Shown in pieces: positions 41,587 to 50,210 of a stretch of DNA of 51,816 nucleotides. Position numbers and translations under genes: made by a program. This DNA is from CAIKZD01 sp041675165. Its GTDB lineage: Bacteria > Patescibacteriota > Minisyncoccia > Moranbacterales > UBA2206. A model generated the notes under the pieces. The model did no database searches and was not told where the DNA came from. It saw nothing but the letters and a program-made list of their open reading frames with translations. The stretch covers positions 1 through 51,816 of the forward strand of contig JBAYUI010000005.1 of NCBI GenBank assembly GCA_041675165.1, read 5' to 3'. The stretch's first letter is position 1, and every line of letters begins with the position of its first letter.

Positions 41587-42630
41587 CTAATATATGTATC
41601 CCTTGATCACGCGGGAATGGACATCTACTGTGCGGAAATCTTTTTTGCCCCAAGCATTGTAGTTCATTTCGGAAACCGTTATGGTAGAGCCGGAAACTTT
41701 TTCAACAATCGCGACATGTCCCCACCATGATTCACTTGTTACTAAAATAGCTCCGGGACGCGGAGTCCGTCCTGTGGCATAACCCGCAGCCTTGGCATGA
41801 TAGAGCCAAGTACCGGCATTTCCGCCCCACGGGACATATCTCTTCTGAGCGACATACCAAGTGCAATAACCATAAGGGAAAGAATGTCCCGAGCCGGCTT
41901 TTCCATCAAGGGTGCGTCCCGTAGATTCGAAAGACTCATAAGGACGCGGAGCAATACCCAAAGGAGCGGTAGGTTTGGGCGCGGTGATCTCTTTTTGTCC
42001 GTCCGGAATGACAATGTCTTGTCCTACGGTCAATTCTCCATTGGCATGCAGGTCATTGAAGGAAATTATTTTTTCTCTGTCGGCTTTATATTTATCAGCA
42101 ATGCTATCAAGGGTGTCCCCCGTTTTGACAGTGTAGGTCAGGCCGGAAACCGGCAGGATGAATATCTTATCCCCCGGCATAATTGAATCGACATTGTCCA
42201 ATTCATTGGACCACATAATGGTGTTAACACTGATATGGTTGGCCGCGGCAATGCTGCCAACAGTGTCGCCCTCCCTGACTTCATAGATGATAACGCCCCC
42301 ATCTTCTTCCGGATCTTTTCTGACGGGGCTGGTTTCGGCGACCAGCGATTGGCCTTGGATTATGAGGGGGGTGCTTTCGCTGTTTTTCCCAGCGGAAATC
42401 GGATCAGGAAGAGTTTTGGCTTCGGCCAGAGGAGCCAGCGCGATATTGTTCTGAATAGAAGTTTTGGCAAAAAACATATCTTTTATCGGGCTGTCATTGT
42501 TTTCATCGGTTCCCAAATAGCCGAATAAAAAACCGCTGGATTCCCGTCCGGCGGCCAGATTGGTGGCGGAAACCAAAAAAGCGCTAGAAACAACTACGAT
42601 GAACGCAGAATAATTTCTGAATAAATGCAA
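41587..42630 (-). CDS. Secreted LysM-LysM-CHAP peptidoglycan hydrolase
   Basis: Wall hydrolase with a signal peptide (LFRNYSAFIVVVSSAFLVSA), a linker, two LysM domains (YEVREGDTVGSIAAANHISV and YTVKTGDTLDSIADKYKADR) and a C-terminal CHAP amidase/endopeptidase domain. The latter has catalytic Cys in YGYCTWYVAQKR, His in WWGHVAIVEKV and SEMNYNAWGKK. The N-terminus is uncertain. The frame is open far upstream, but a strong promoter lies at 42865-42893, inside that extension. The only later start-like codon is the TTG at 42630 (347 residues), 18 bases after AAGGAG. An ATC (42639) has better spacing but is not a usual start codon. Confidence 0.85.
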   Translation of the reverse strand: MHLFRNYSAFIVVVSSAFLVSATNLAAGRESSGFLFGYLGTDENNDSPIKDMFFAKTSIQNNIALAPLAEAKTLPDPISAGKNSESTPLIIQGQSLVAETSPVRKDPEEDGGVIIYEVREGDTVGSIAAANHISVNTIMWSNELDNVDSIMPGDKIFILPVSGLTYTVKTGDTLDSIADKYKADREKIISFNDLHANGELTVGQDIVIPDGQKEITAPKPTAPLGIAPRPYESFESTGRTLDGKAGSGHSFPYGYCTWYVAQKRYVPWGGNAGTWLYHAKAAGYATGRTPRPGAILVTSESWWGHVAIVEKVSGSTITVSEMNYNAWGKKDFRTVDVHSRVIKGYIY

Positions 42631-42746
42631 GACTTTGATAGTGCGGTGCTCCTTAATAAAAGCGACAAGACATTTCTGCTTGTTGTGGATCAGCCTTTGG
42701 CAGAGAAACAGCTTTTCAGGACTGAGATATTTTTTTATGGTGGATA

Positions 42747-42764
42747 CTATTAGTTTACTAATAG
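42747..42764. promoter_or_regulatory. 18-bp palindrome in the long leader of the LysM-CHAP gene
   Basis: CTATTAGTTTACTAATAG has 8-bp arms around TT. It sits about 95-112 bases downstream of the predicted transcription start and could be an operator or RNA hairpin. Confidence 0.45.
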
Positions 42765-42864
42765 ATAGTGACCTTTCTTGTGGTTTTGGGAGAAATCGCC
42801 CTTGGAGAAAATGAGATAAAAAAGCAATTTTATCGCCTAAAACCCTAATTTTTAACTTAAGAGA

Positions 42865-42893
42865 AGTATATATTATTGAAGGTCCTTTGTCAA
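42865..42893 (-). promoter_or_regulatory. Consensus sigma-70 promoter of the LysM-CHAP gene
   Basis: TTGACA (42893-42888), 17-base spacer, TATACT (42870-42865) on the minus strand. The start point is near 42858, giving a leader of about 228 nt to the TTG at 42630. Confidence 0.7.
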
Positions 42894-42940
42894 ACCGAAA
42901 TTCGGAACAGAAGGTTGTTTTCAGAAGAGGGATTTTGAGG

Positions 42941-42946
42941 TACAAT
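42941..42946 (+). promoter_or_regulatory. -10 box of the Xer recombinase gene
   Basis: TACAAT ends 11 bases before the ATG at 42958, implying a leader of only about 4-6 nt. Confidence 0.4.
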
Positions 42947-42957
42947 AAATTTAATGA

Positions 42958-43941
42958 ATGTCGCATAATATTTTCATTAAAACTAATTTTGTGGAAATAA
43001 GAGAGTTGAAAAATCAATTTTTGGAATATTTGGAAATTGAGAAGAACCGTTCGCCCAAAACCATCGAAAATTATGACCGGCATCTGGAAAAATTTTTCGC
43101 CTGGGCGCACATTAAATCGGCTGAGCAGATAGACGGCGAGCTGATGCGCAATTTTCGGTTGCATCTTAACCGTGTTCAAGACAAAAAAGGCCAAAATCTC
43201 AAGAAAATCACCCAAAATTATTATATCATAGTAGTGAGGAGCTTTTTGCGATATCTTTCGCGGCGTGACATCTTGACCTTGCAGGCAGAAAAAATCGAGG
43301 TGGGAAAAACTCCGGAACGAGAAGTGGAATTCCTATCCAACCAAGAGATAGAGCGGATCTTGGAGGCGGCTTCCGGTTCGGATTTCAAGGGTTTGCGCGA
43401 CCGAGCCATTCTGGAACTGCTTTTTTCAGCTGGGCTGCGTGTTTCAGAGTTGACCGGCATTGATCGGGAAAAGATAAATTTTAAAACCGGTGAACTTTCC
43501 GTACGGGGAAAAGGTAGCAAGATCCGGGTAGTTTTCGTTTCTGATACGGCCGCGGCCGCGTTGGCTGCCTATCTGACTGTCCGGACAGATGTTGATCCGG
43601 CGCTTTTTGTGCGGGATGTCAAAGGCTTGAAGAAATTTGAATCAAAAAATGCCGCCGCGGAGAGTGACGGTTTGCGCCTCACGCCTCGTTCGGTGCAGCG
43701 GATCGTGAAACATTACGCGCTAAAAGCTGGAATTGTGAAGGATGTCCATCCGCACACCTTGCGCCATTCTTTCGCCACCGATCTTCTGATGAATGGAGCG
43801 GATATCCGTTCAGTGCAAGAGATGCTCGGACATTCATCCATCACTACGACCCAGATATATACCCACATCACCAACCCTCATCTCAAAGAAGTGCATCAGG
43901 CCTTCCACGCCAGAAGGAGAAAATCGGGAAAGATTGACTAA
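42958..43941 (+). CDS. XerC/XerD-type tyrosine recombinase
   Basis: 327-residue tyrosine recombinase; in most bacteria such enzymes resolve chromosome dimers at dif. It has the SAM-like N-terminal DNA-binding domain (LEYLEIEKNRSPKTIENYDR) and the catalytic domain with Arg in SAGLRVSELTG, Lys in RGKGSKIRVV, HxxR in HPHTLRHSFATDLL, His in MLGHSSITTTQ and the nucleophile Tyr in TQIYTHI. Start choice: the ATG at 42958 is used here; a GTG at 42991 (before EIRELKNQFLEYL) would fit typical XerD length better. It is divergent from the LysM-CHAP gene and followed by two tRNA genes. Confidence 0.92.
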   Translation: MSHNIFIKTNFVEIRELKNQFLEYLEIEKNRSPKTIENYDRHLEKFFAWAHIKSAEQIDGELMRNFRLHLNRVQDKKGQNLKKITQNYYIIVVRSFLRYLSRRDILTLQAEKIEVGKTPEREVEFLSNQEIERILEAASGSDFKGLRDRAILELLFSAGLRVSELTGIDREKINFKTGELSVRGKGSKIRVVFVSDTAAAALAAYLTVRTDVDPALFVRDVKGLKKFESKNAAAESDGLRLTPRSVQRIVKHYALKAGIVKDVHPHTLRHSFATDLLMNGADIRSVQEMLGHSSITTTQIYTHITNPHLKEVHQAFHARRRKSGKID

Positions 43942-43997
43942 TCGCCGGTTTTGAAATAGTATAAGTTATGTTACGCTAGAGGAATAAGATGATTTTT

Positions 43998-44071
43998 GGG
44001 TCTATAGCTCAGTTGGTTAGAGCGCTACATTGACATTGTAGAGGTCTCCCGTTCGAGTCGGGATAGACCCA
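43998..44071 (+). tRNA. tRNA-Val (GAC)
   Basis: Acceptor GGGTCTA/TAGACCC, D-arm AGCTCAGTTGGTTAGAGC, anticodon stem CTACA/TGTAG with loop TTGACAT (anticodon GAC), and T-arm CCCGTTCGAGTCGGG. CCA is not encoded (ACCC follows), so it must be added by a nucleotidyltransferase. Confidence 0.95.
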
Positions 44072-44081
44072 CCCAAAACTC

Positions 44082-44154
44082 GGGACTGTAGCTCAGTGGT
44101 TAGAGCGGACGACTCATAATCGTTTGGTCGCTGGTTCAAATCCAGCCAGTCCCA
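44082..44154 (+). tRNA. tRNA-Met (CAT), elongator type
   Basis: Acceptor GGGACTG/CAGTCCC (no 1-72 mismatch, so not initiator), D-arm GCTCAGTGGTTAGAGC, anticodon loop CTCATAA (CAT) and T-arm CTGGTTCAAATCCAG. The GACTCATAATC context is typical of elongator Met; tRNA-Ile2 with lysidine is the alternative. CCA is not encoded. Confidence 0.88.
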
Positions 44155-44165
44155 CTAAAAGAAAA

Positions 44166-44190
44166 AAACCATCCGAGTAAAGGATGGTTT
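44166..44190. terminator. Bidirectional terminator after the tRNA genes
   Basis: AAACCATCC (44166-44174) and GGATGGTTT (44182-44190) around a 7-base loop, with further T on both sides. It serves the tRNAs on the plus strand and the ftsH operon on the minus strand. Confidence 0.85.
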
Positions 44191-44221
44191 TTGCGTTCTG
44201 ATCCGGTGATTATCCTATCTT

Positions 44222-45190
44222 CTAGCTGATGGTGGACAGGCCGGCTTCAGGTAGTGGTTTTATCTCTGCGGCTGATTCAGCGGCTATTTCTTTTTCCGGT
44301 GGCGCTGCCAGTTCATAGAAGAAAAAAATCCAAATGGCTTGGGTGAAAACCTCCAAGGTACTGCGGAGAAAAACGACGAAGACTGCTAGGATGGCTAACC
44401 CAAAAATTACAGCTATCATCGCGCCAAGAGTGCCGGCAAAAAGAAACAGCAAAATGCCCAAGGGAAGGATGACTAACGTGATCGGGATGAGCGCAAAGAT
44501 GACCAAGAGGAAGAAAAAAAGATTGATCGGGATGAAAAGGATAGCCATAACTAGGCTGGCGGCGATATTTTTTCGGAAAAGGACATAGGCGTTTTCTATG
44601 GCTGCCCAAGGATTGAGATTGCCTATGATCGTGTAGAGATAGCCAAATATCCGCAGGAAAGAGATTAGGATGATAAGCGGAACAAAAATGGAAAAAGCCA
44701 AGACTACCATTATGAAACCTAAGAAATAATTGTGATTCAAAAAGAGAAAGACGACGGGCGGAGCAAGGATAAGGAGCGCCGCGAGAGTGAAGAATCCGGA
44801 AAAGAGGGCGATGGAAAAAATCTTACCGAAATATTTCTTACCAGCCTGAAAGCCTGTTTTGAAATCGGTGTTGTTGTGCCGGTGTAATTTATTGATGGAG
44901 CTGATAAGCGCGCCACGAGAGATGACGCTTAGGATGGCGAAAGCAATAATTATGATAGCCAAAACGAGCATCCCGATGGCTATCCAATGAGGATGGTGCG
45001 AGATATTTTCAAAAAAAACTTGTTTTTGGGGATGGCTTTTTTCCGATTCGCCGCTCAAATAATTCAATCCTCCAAGATTGGAAAGCATCGCAAAAAATCC
45101 GAACCACCAAAGATAGCGATTTTTCCAAGTGAGCGAAAAAGCTTTCCATATTATGCTTAGATATGGGATAGCGGTTATGTTTTTTGGCAT
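44222..45190 (-). CDS. Polytopic membrane protein downstream of ftsH
   Basis: 322 residues with a charged N-terminus and about six hydrophobic stretches (WIAIGMLVLAIIIIAFAILS, FSIALFSGFFTLAALLILAP, FIMVVLAFSIFVPLIILISF, LVMAILFIPINLFFFLLVIF, IAVIFGLAILAVFVVFLRS). The C-terminal tail is acidic (PPEKEIAAESAAEIKPLPEA). A general glycerophosphoryl-diester/DUF4013-like membrane fold is possible but no motif settles it. It is 9 bases after ftsH and could be a partner or a protease-regulated protein, by proximity only. Confidence 0.75.
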   Translation of the reverse strand: MPKNITAIPYLSIIWKAFSLTWKNRYLWWFGFFAMLSNLGGLNYLSGESEKSHPQKQVFFENISHHPHWIAIGMLVLAIIIIAFAILSVISRGALISSINKLHRHNNTDFKTGFQAGKKYFGKIFSIALFSGFFTLAALLILAPPVVFLFLNHNYFLGFIMVVLAFSIFVPLIILISFLRIFGYLYTIIGNLNPWAAIENAYVLFRKNIAASLVMAILFIPINLFFFLLVIFALIPITLVILPLGILLFLFAGTLGAMIAVIFGLAILAVFVVFLRSTLEVFTQAIWIFFFYELAAPPEKEIAAESAAEIKPLPEAGLSTIS

Positions 45191-45199
45191 ACTTCTTAT

Positions 45200-47041
45200 T
45201 TAAACTGCTTCAGGAGCTACATTTTTTGTGAGGCCGACGAGTGTATTGTATTCTTCTTGCTCGATAGTTTCTTTTTCTAGAAGGGTAGAAGCGATCTTTT
45301 CCAATGTTTCTTTCTTCTCCCTGAGTAATTTTTCTGTTACTTGGTAGGCGTTTTCAATGAAGAGCGTGATCTGCTTATCAATTTCTTCGGCGGTCTTTTC
45401 AGAATAATTCTTTTCTTCATGGATGTCTCGGCCGAGAAAGACCATCTCATCTTTATGTCCGAAAGTTCGCGGTCCGAGTTCACTCATGCCATAGCGCGTG
45501 ACCAAACCTCGTGCCATCGCCGTGGCACGGTCCAAATCATTGGAGGCGCCGGTGGTCACCACTCCGAAAGTCATTTTCTCACTGACGTATCCGCCGAGGA
45601 GCACTGAGAGTTCATCAAGGAAATAGTTCTTTGAATGCAGCGTTTTGTCTTTTTCCGGCGCGCTGAAGGTGTATCCTCCGGCGTTACCGCGCGAGATAAT
45701 GGAAACTTTTTGCACTGGATCGGCATTTTTCAAGCTCGAGGCGAGCAGGGCGTGTCCAGCCTCATGATAGGCGATGATTTTTTTCTCTTCTTCATCGATC
45801 ATGCGACTTTTCCGCTCCGGTCCCAGAACTACTTTTTCAATCGCTTCAGTCAATTCGTCCTGCGTGATTTCTTTTTGATTTCTCCGCGCGGCCAAAATGG
45901 CGCCTTCATTCAAAAGATTGGACAGATCAGCTCCGGAAAAACCGGGGGTGCGCTGGGCGATACGCCGCAGATCAGTGTTCTTAGCCAGTGGCTTGTTCTT
46001 GGAATGTAATTTTAAAATGGCCACCCTTTCTTCAATATCAGGCAAATCCATCATGACGCGGCGATCAAATCTTCCCGGACGCAGCAGCGCTGGGTCAAGC
46101 ACATCCGGTCGGTTAGTGGCGGCGATAATGATCACATTGGTAGTGGTGTCAAAGCCATCCATTTCAACCAAGATCTGGTTTAAGGTCTGCTCGCGTTCGT
46201 CGTGTCCGCCGCCCAGCCCAGCGCCACGATGGCGTCCAACAGCATCAATCTCATCGATAAAGATGATGGCGGGTGCGTTTTTCTTGGCTTGTTTGAAAAG
46301 ATCACGTACGCGAGAAGCGCCGACACCCACAAACATTTCCACAAATTCGGAGCCGCTGATGTTGAAAAATGGCACATTGGCTTCTCCGGCCACGGCTTTG
46401 GAAATCAAGGTCTTGCCGGTTCCGGGAGAGCCGAGCAGGAGCACGCCTTTCGGAATTTTAGCGCCCAAGTTCAAGAATTTCTTCGGACTTTTCAAAAATT
46501 CTACAATTTCATACAGTTCTTCCTTGGCTTCTTTCGAACCGGCCACATCTTTGAAAGTCACTTTTTGATTCTTATTCTTCGGATCGATCATACGCGCTCG
46601 TGACATGCCGAATGACATCGCTTGATTGTTGCCTTTTTGGGCTTGTTTCAGCATGAACCAGATAAAAGCGCCGATAAGCAGAAGCGGTAGGAGGAAAGGC
46701 AAGATATTCTCCAGCCAGAAACTGGCAGAAGATGGAGTTTTGATTTCAATGTTGACATTTTGGATCTTATCACTTTCCACCCCATAATTTTTAAGTGTTT
46801 CAACCAAGCTGGAGCTGGTTTCCTTGGTGGTCTTTTCTGTCGAGCCATCATTTAAGGTGATTTGCAGATTGTCCGCATCAACTTGGATAGTTTTGACTTT
46901 ACCATCGGTGACTTGCTTGGCGAGATCAGAAAGAGAGGTCGCAGTCGGGGCTTTTTGCGGTGTGCTGTAGAGGATAAAAATGCCTGAAATGAGCAGAAAG
47001 ACCAGAAAAACGATACCGATGTTTTTGAATAATTTTTGCAT
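45200..47041 (-). CDS. ftsH: ATP-dependent zinc metalloprotease FtsH
   Basis: 613 residues with two N-terminal membrane helices flanking a small exposed domain (about 6-28 and 108-130), an AAA+ domain with Walker A LLGSPGTGKTLISKAV, Walker B PAIIFIDEIDAVGRHRG and second-region homology RPGRFDRRVMMDLPD, then the M41 protease domain with zinc site AYHEAGHALLASSL. FtsH degrades damaged membrane proteins and regulatory factors as a hexamer. All catalytic residues are present. It is 22 bases downstream of tilS, an association seen in many bacteria. Confidence 0.97.
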   Translation of the reverse strand: MQKLFKNIGIVFLVFLLISGIFILYSTPQKAPTATSLSDLAKQVTDGKVKTIQVDADNLQITLNDGSTEKTTKETSSSLVETLKNYGVESDKIQNVNIEIKTPSSASFWLENILPFLLPLLLIGAFIWFMLKQAQKGNNQAMSFGMSRARMIDPKNKNQKVTFKDVAGSKEAKEELYEIVEFLKSPKKFLNLGAKIPKGVLLLGSPGTGKTLISKAVAGEANVPFFNISGSEFVEMFVGVGASRVRDLFKQAKKNAPAIIFIDEIDAVGRHRGAGLGGGHDEREQTLNQILVEMDGFDTTTNVIIIAATNRPDVLDPALLRPGRFDRRVMMDLPDIEERVAILKLHSKNKPLAKNTDLRRIAQRTPGFSGADLSNLLNEGAILAARRNQKEITQDELTEAIEKVVLGPERKSRMIDEEEKKIIAYHEAGHALLASSLKNADPVQKVSIISRGNAGGYTFSAPEKDKTLHSKNYFLDELSVLLGGYVSEKMTFGVVTTGASNDLDRATAMARGLVTRYGMSELGPRTFGHKDEMVFLGRDIHEEKNYSEKTAEEIDKQITLFIENAYQVTEKLLREKKETLEKIASTLLEKETIEQEEYNTLVGLTKNVAPEAV

Positions 47042-47063
47042 ATTCTGTATTTTATGTTATATA

Positions 47064-48077
47064 TTATGATTTACACGATATTTCCAGCTTATCACCTTTT
47101 CGCGTTACTTTCAATCCCTTAAATGATACAAGTTGATGCTTGTTTTTCGTGCTTTTTAGAATTTTTATAATTTCTTCGATATGTGCTGCTTCGATGTCTT
47201 TGAGATCCGCTTTCACGCAAGATAGAGCATTTCGCAGAACTTGTTTTTGTAGGGCAGGATGAAGGCTCATTACCCTGGAAACTTTCAAAGTTGCTTTTAC
47301 CGGCATAGTTGCCTTCGCTGAACTTGCAATGAAAGCATAATCAGCAGCAATTGCCTGAATCTCAGTGAAAAGAGTTTTTCTGATGTTCGGGTTGTAATCT
47401 TTTTCCAAATACGGAAGCAGTTTGTTTCTGATCTTATTGCGCAAAAAATCATTTTTTAGGTTTGTTTTATCAATGCGATAGGCTAATTTATTTTCCTTGA
47501 GATAATCAATGATTTCTGCACGTGACTCCGCCAAAAGAGGCCGGATAAGAAAGTTGTTTTTAAACTGCATGGCCGCCAGGCCTTGTAAGCCTGCTCCGCG
47601 GATGACGCGCATCAAGAATGTCTCCACTTGATCATCGGCATTGTGCGCGACGGCGATAAGATCAAATTTATTTTCCGCGCGCAACTTTTCAAAAAAATCA
47701 TAACGCACATCGCGCAAAGCATTCTCCGAAAGGGCATTACCGCCCCCTCCCCTGTACTCAGGGGAGGGCTGGGGAGGGGTTGTTGAGGAAGGTCGGGACG
47801 GAGGGGTTGTGAACGCATTCAGCACGGAAATTCTAATCCCATATTTTTCCCCCAGCTCTCGCACTAATTGTTCATCCTTGTCGCTGTCTTTCCCGCGCAA
47901 GCCATAGTTCACATGCGCGATGAGAAGTTCCAGCGAATATTTTTTTTGCAATTTGGCAAAGGTGTCCAGCAGGCACACGCTGTCCGGTCCGCCGGACACT
48001 GCCAAGATAATTTTGTCACCGCGTTTAAAAAGTTCCTGCTGAAAAACGGTATTCTGAACTTTTTTAACTAAAGACAT
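47064..48077 (-). CDS. tilS: tRNA(Ile)-lysidine synthetase with repeat-derived insertion
   Basis: Modifies C34 of tRNA-Ile(CAT) to lysidine so that AUA is read as Ile. 337 residues; PP-loop ATP motif ILAVSGGPDSVCLLD near 24-38, LLIAHVNYGLRG and the adenylation-domain signature IAVAHNADDQVETFLMRVIR with RGAGLQGLAAM. Residues about 88-115 (TTPPSRPSSTTPPQPSPEY then RGGGGN) do not fit the family; the DNA there holds a perfect 10-bp stem (47745-47768). The frame is kept. The C-terminal domain is short. Its presence means a tRNA-Ile(CAT) must exist elsewhere, or the CAT tRNA at 44082 needs closer checking. Confidence 0.92.
   Translation of the reverse strand: MSLVKKVQNTVFQQELFKRGDKIILAVSGGPDSVCLLDTFAKLQKKYSLELLIAHVNYGLRGKDSDKDEQLVRELGEKYGIRISVLNAFTTPPSRPSSTTPPQPSPEYRGGGGNALSENALRDVRYDFFEKLRAENKFDLIAVAHNADDQVETFLMRVIRGAGLQGLAAMQFKNNFLIRPLLAESRAEIIDYLKENKLAYRIDKTNLKNDFLRNKIRNKLLPYLEKDYNPNIRKTLFTEIQAIAADYAFIASSAKATMPVKATLKVSRVMSLHPALQKQVLRNALSCVKADLKDIEAAHIEEIIKILKSTKNKHQLVSFKGLKVTRKGDKLEISCKS
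47745..47768. repeat. 10-bp perfect hairpin repeat inside tilS
   Basis: CCCTCCCCTG-TACT-CAGGGGAGGG, followed by CTGGGGAGGGGTTG. It encodes the Pro/Gly-rich insertion of TilS. Confidence 0.85.
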
Positions 48078-48082
48078 ATCGC

Positions 48083-48166
48083 ATTGTCATTCCCGTGTAT
48101 ACGGGAATCCAGTCGCACATTATTAAGTTTCTACACTAGATTCCCGCCTATGCGGGAATGACACAA
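48083..48166. repeat. Intergenic GTCATTCCCG inverted repeat
   Basis: ATTGTCATTCCCG at the left and CGGGAATGACACAAT at the right are nearly perfect inverted ends. Each arm is itself a small hairpin (CCCGTGTATACGGG and CCCGCCTATGCGGG). It fills the gap between tilS and the kinase-like gene. Confidence 0.8.
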
Positions 48167-48173
48167 TAAAAGA

Positions 48174-48731
48174 TTATATTTTTTCTTTGATGACTCTCGT
48201 CACTTCCTCGAACACTTCATCCCTAGAAAGGTTGGTTGTATCAAGCACAAAGTCATAATTCTTTTCGTCGCGAATATTTACTTTGTAGTATTGCATATAG
48301 CGCTTATCATCAGTTTCATTTCTTTCTTGAATTTTTCTTAAAACTTCATCGACTGTTTTTGGCTTATCTTTCATCTCATTTCTGGCTGTATCTTTTTGCA
48401 ATTCATTGAATATTCTTTTTGCTCCTTCTCGCTGGTCGATGTTAAGATAAATTTTTAATGATTTTGGAATAAAATGCCAAGCCATGCGGCTGTCTAAGAT
48501 AAAGTGGTCTTCCTTTTTAGATAATTCAATTACATAATCATCTACTTCTTTATCAACTTGTGGATCGTTTTCTCCTAACTTTATATAGTCTACAAGAGTC
48601 AAACCTCGTTTCCTAGCCATTTCGCGAAAAATCTCGCCAGTTGTATATCTGACATATCCCAATTCTTCTGAAATTTTTTTAGCAACGGTTGTTTTCCCTG
48701 ATCCTTCTGCTCCATTAAGTGTTATAATCAT
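48174..48731 (-). CDS. Cytidylate/adenylate kinase-like P-loop kinase
   Basis: 185 residues with Walker A at 6-15 (NGAEGSGKTT), VRYTTGEIFREMARKRG typical of the archaeal-type/short cytidylate kinase family, and LDSRMAWHFIPKSLKIYLNI (nucleotide-binding Asp-Ser-Arg). A basic lid-like region is near 115-145. It probably phosphorylates CMP or a related nucleoside monophosphate; specificity is not certain because the CMP-binding insert is short. It lies between a repeat and the S1 gene, with 69 bases to the latter. Confidence 0.8.
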   Translation of the reverse strand: MIITLNGAEGSGKTTVAKKISEELGYVRYTTGEIFREMARKRGLTLVDYIKLGENDPQVDKEVDDYVIELSKKEDHFILDSRMAWHFIPKSLKIYLNIDQREGAKRIFNELQKDTARNEMKDKPKTVDEVLRKIQERNETDDKRYMQYYKVNIRDEKNYDFVLDTTNLSRDEVFEEVTRVIKEKI

Positions 48732-48800
48732 TTTTAACTAGTAAAATCAAAGAAACATTTTGATTTATAATATGTTATTTTGATTCTTGAGTTATCAATA

Positions 48801-50210
48801 TTATTTTTTAGCAACTTTTTTAGCCTTCTTCTCCTTCGGTTCTTTCACTTCTTTCTTCGCGGCTGTTTTCTTTTCCTTCTTTTCTTTTTTATCCGCCATA
48901 GTTTTAACGGAGGAGGAAGCGGCGGCGGGTTCTTTCGGTTCTTCAACCTTTTCTTCCTTCTTCTTTTTCTCCGCTTTCTTGTCAGCTAGCACCAATCCCA
49001 TTCTATGTTCACGCGGTTCGATGGAAAGAATTTTCCATAAATATTTTTCTCCGGCCTTCAAAAGTTCGTCCAATGTCCGTCCGGGATAGGCTTCGGACAT
49101 TTCGCTGATGTGCGCGAGGCCGTGGATGTCTTTGTCCAAATAGACAAAAGCGCCGAAGTGGTTGAGTTTGTTCACTGTTCCGGCTACGATGTCGCCGATA
49201 GCATATTTTTCCGCGATGGCGCTCCAAGGATCTTTTTGCAATGCGCGGATGGAAAGGGAAATTTTGTCGCCATCGATGCCGATGATTTTAGCTTCCACTT
49301 TGTCCCCGACTTTCACGATTGAGCGAGGGTCTTCAATGAGCTGCCAAGCCAGTTCGGAAATGTGCACCAAGCCTTCCATCCGTCGTCCTTCTTCTTTCCC
49401 GGCTTTGGCGGCCAAGGCAAATTTTACAAAAGCTCCGAAGTCCACCACTCCACTGACTTCTCCGCTCACGGTGTCGCCGACGTTTAAAGATGAGATAACT
49501 TCCAAGTCTTTTTCACTCTGCGCCGCTTTTTCGCTGGCAATCAATTTTTCAGTTTCACGATCGGCATCCAAAATCTTGACTTCCAATTCTTGGCCGACCA
49601 ATTTTTTGAGCAGATTCAAAATCTTATTCTTGTCTCCGTCTTCAACTCTGGGATAATTTTTGCTGGAAAGTTGGGAAACCGGCAAGAATCCGGAAATACC
49701 ATTGATCTCGACCAAAAGTCCGCCCTTATTGGCACTGAGCACTTTAGTGGTGACTTTGTCTTGCGTATCGCGTTTGCTTTCGATGTCATCCCAAGCTTTT
49801 TCATAGGAGGCTTCTCGGATGGAAAGTTCGACGTAGCCATCCTCGTTTTCCAAATCGATAACAGTGGCTTGCACTTGATCGCCTAATTTCAACTTTCCGT
49901 TACCTAGGCCGTCCTTGATTTCCTTGCCGAGCACTACGCCCGTACCGAAAGGCGCCAAATCAAGGTAAATTTCATTGGAAGAGACTTCGATCACTTCTCC
50001 GATAACGGTGTCACCGATTTCCGGAAAATGGAAAGAAGTTTCGGCCATAAGCTGCTTCATAAGAGAGTTCTTTTGTCCGTCAGTTTCAGTTTTATCCGCT
50101 TTTTTATCCGCTTTTTCTTTGGTTTTGGTTGTTTTTTCGACCGGAGTGGCGACTTCTTCTTCTATTTTGTCCACTTCTTGCGCTAACAAATTGTCCAGAA
50201 TGCTTGTCAT
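48801..50210 (-). CDS. rpsA: Ribosomal protein S1-like protein (four S1 domains)
   Basis: 469 residues. An acidic/Lys-rich N-terminal 60 residues is followed by four S1 RNA-binding repeats: GDTVIGEVIEVSSNEIYLDL, TKVLSANKGGLLVEINGISG, GDTVSGEVSGVVDFGAFVKF and GDIVAGTVNKLNHFGAFVYL. The C-terminus is an extreme Lys/Ala/Glu tail of about 70 residues (KKEKKEKKTAAKKE). S1 binds mRNA on the 30S platform. Few genes here have Shine-Dalgarno sites, so S1-driven recruitment may matter more. A 236-nt leader with a consensus promoter (50453-50481) and two DnaA boxes precedes it. Confidence 0.92.
   Translation of the reverse strand: MTSILDNLLAQEVDKIEEEVATPVEKTTKTKEKADKKADKTETDGQKNSLMKQLMAETSFHFPEIGDTVIGEVIEVSSNEIYLDLAPFGTGVVLGKEIKDGLGNGKLKLGDQVQATVIDLENEDGYVELSIREASYEKAWDDIESKRDTQDKVTTKVLSANKGGLLVEINGISGFLPVSQLSSKNYPRVEDGDKNKILNLLKKLVGQELEVKILDADRETEKLIASEKAAQSEKDLEVISSLNVGDTVSGEVSGVVDFGAFVKFALAAKAGKEEGRRMEGLVHISELAWQLIEDPRSIVKVGDKVEAKIIGIDGDKISLSIRALQKDPWSAIAEKYAIGDIVAGTVNKLNHFGAFVYLDKDIHGLAHISEMSEAYPGRTLDELLKAGEKYLWKILSIEPREHRMGLVLADKKAEKKKKEEKVEEPKEPAAASSSVKTMADKKEKKEKKTAAKKEVKEPKEKKAKKVAKK

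Noticed and set aside
42747..42764. c-di-AMP (ydaO) riboswitch in the LysM-CHAP leader
   Set aside because: Expected from gene context, but none of the conserved ydaO core segments could be matched.
42631..43215. N-terminal extension of the LysM-CHAP gene
   Set aside because: It runs into the Xer recombinase gene, contains a strong promoter and has almost no acidic residues; probably untranslated.
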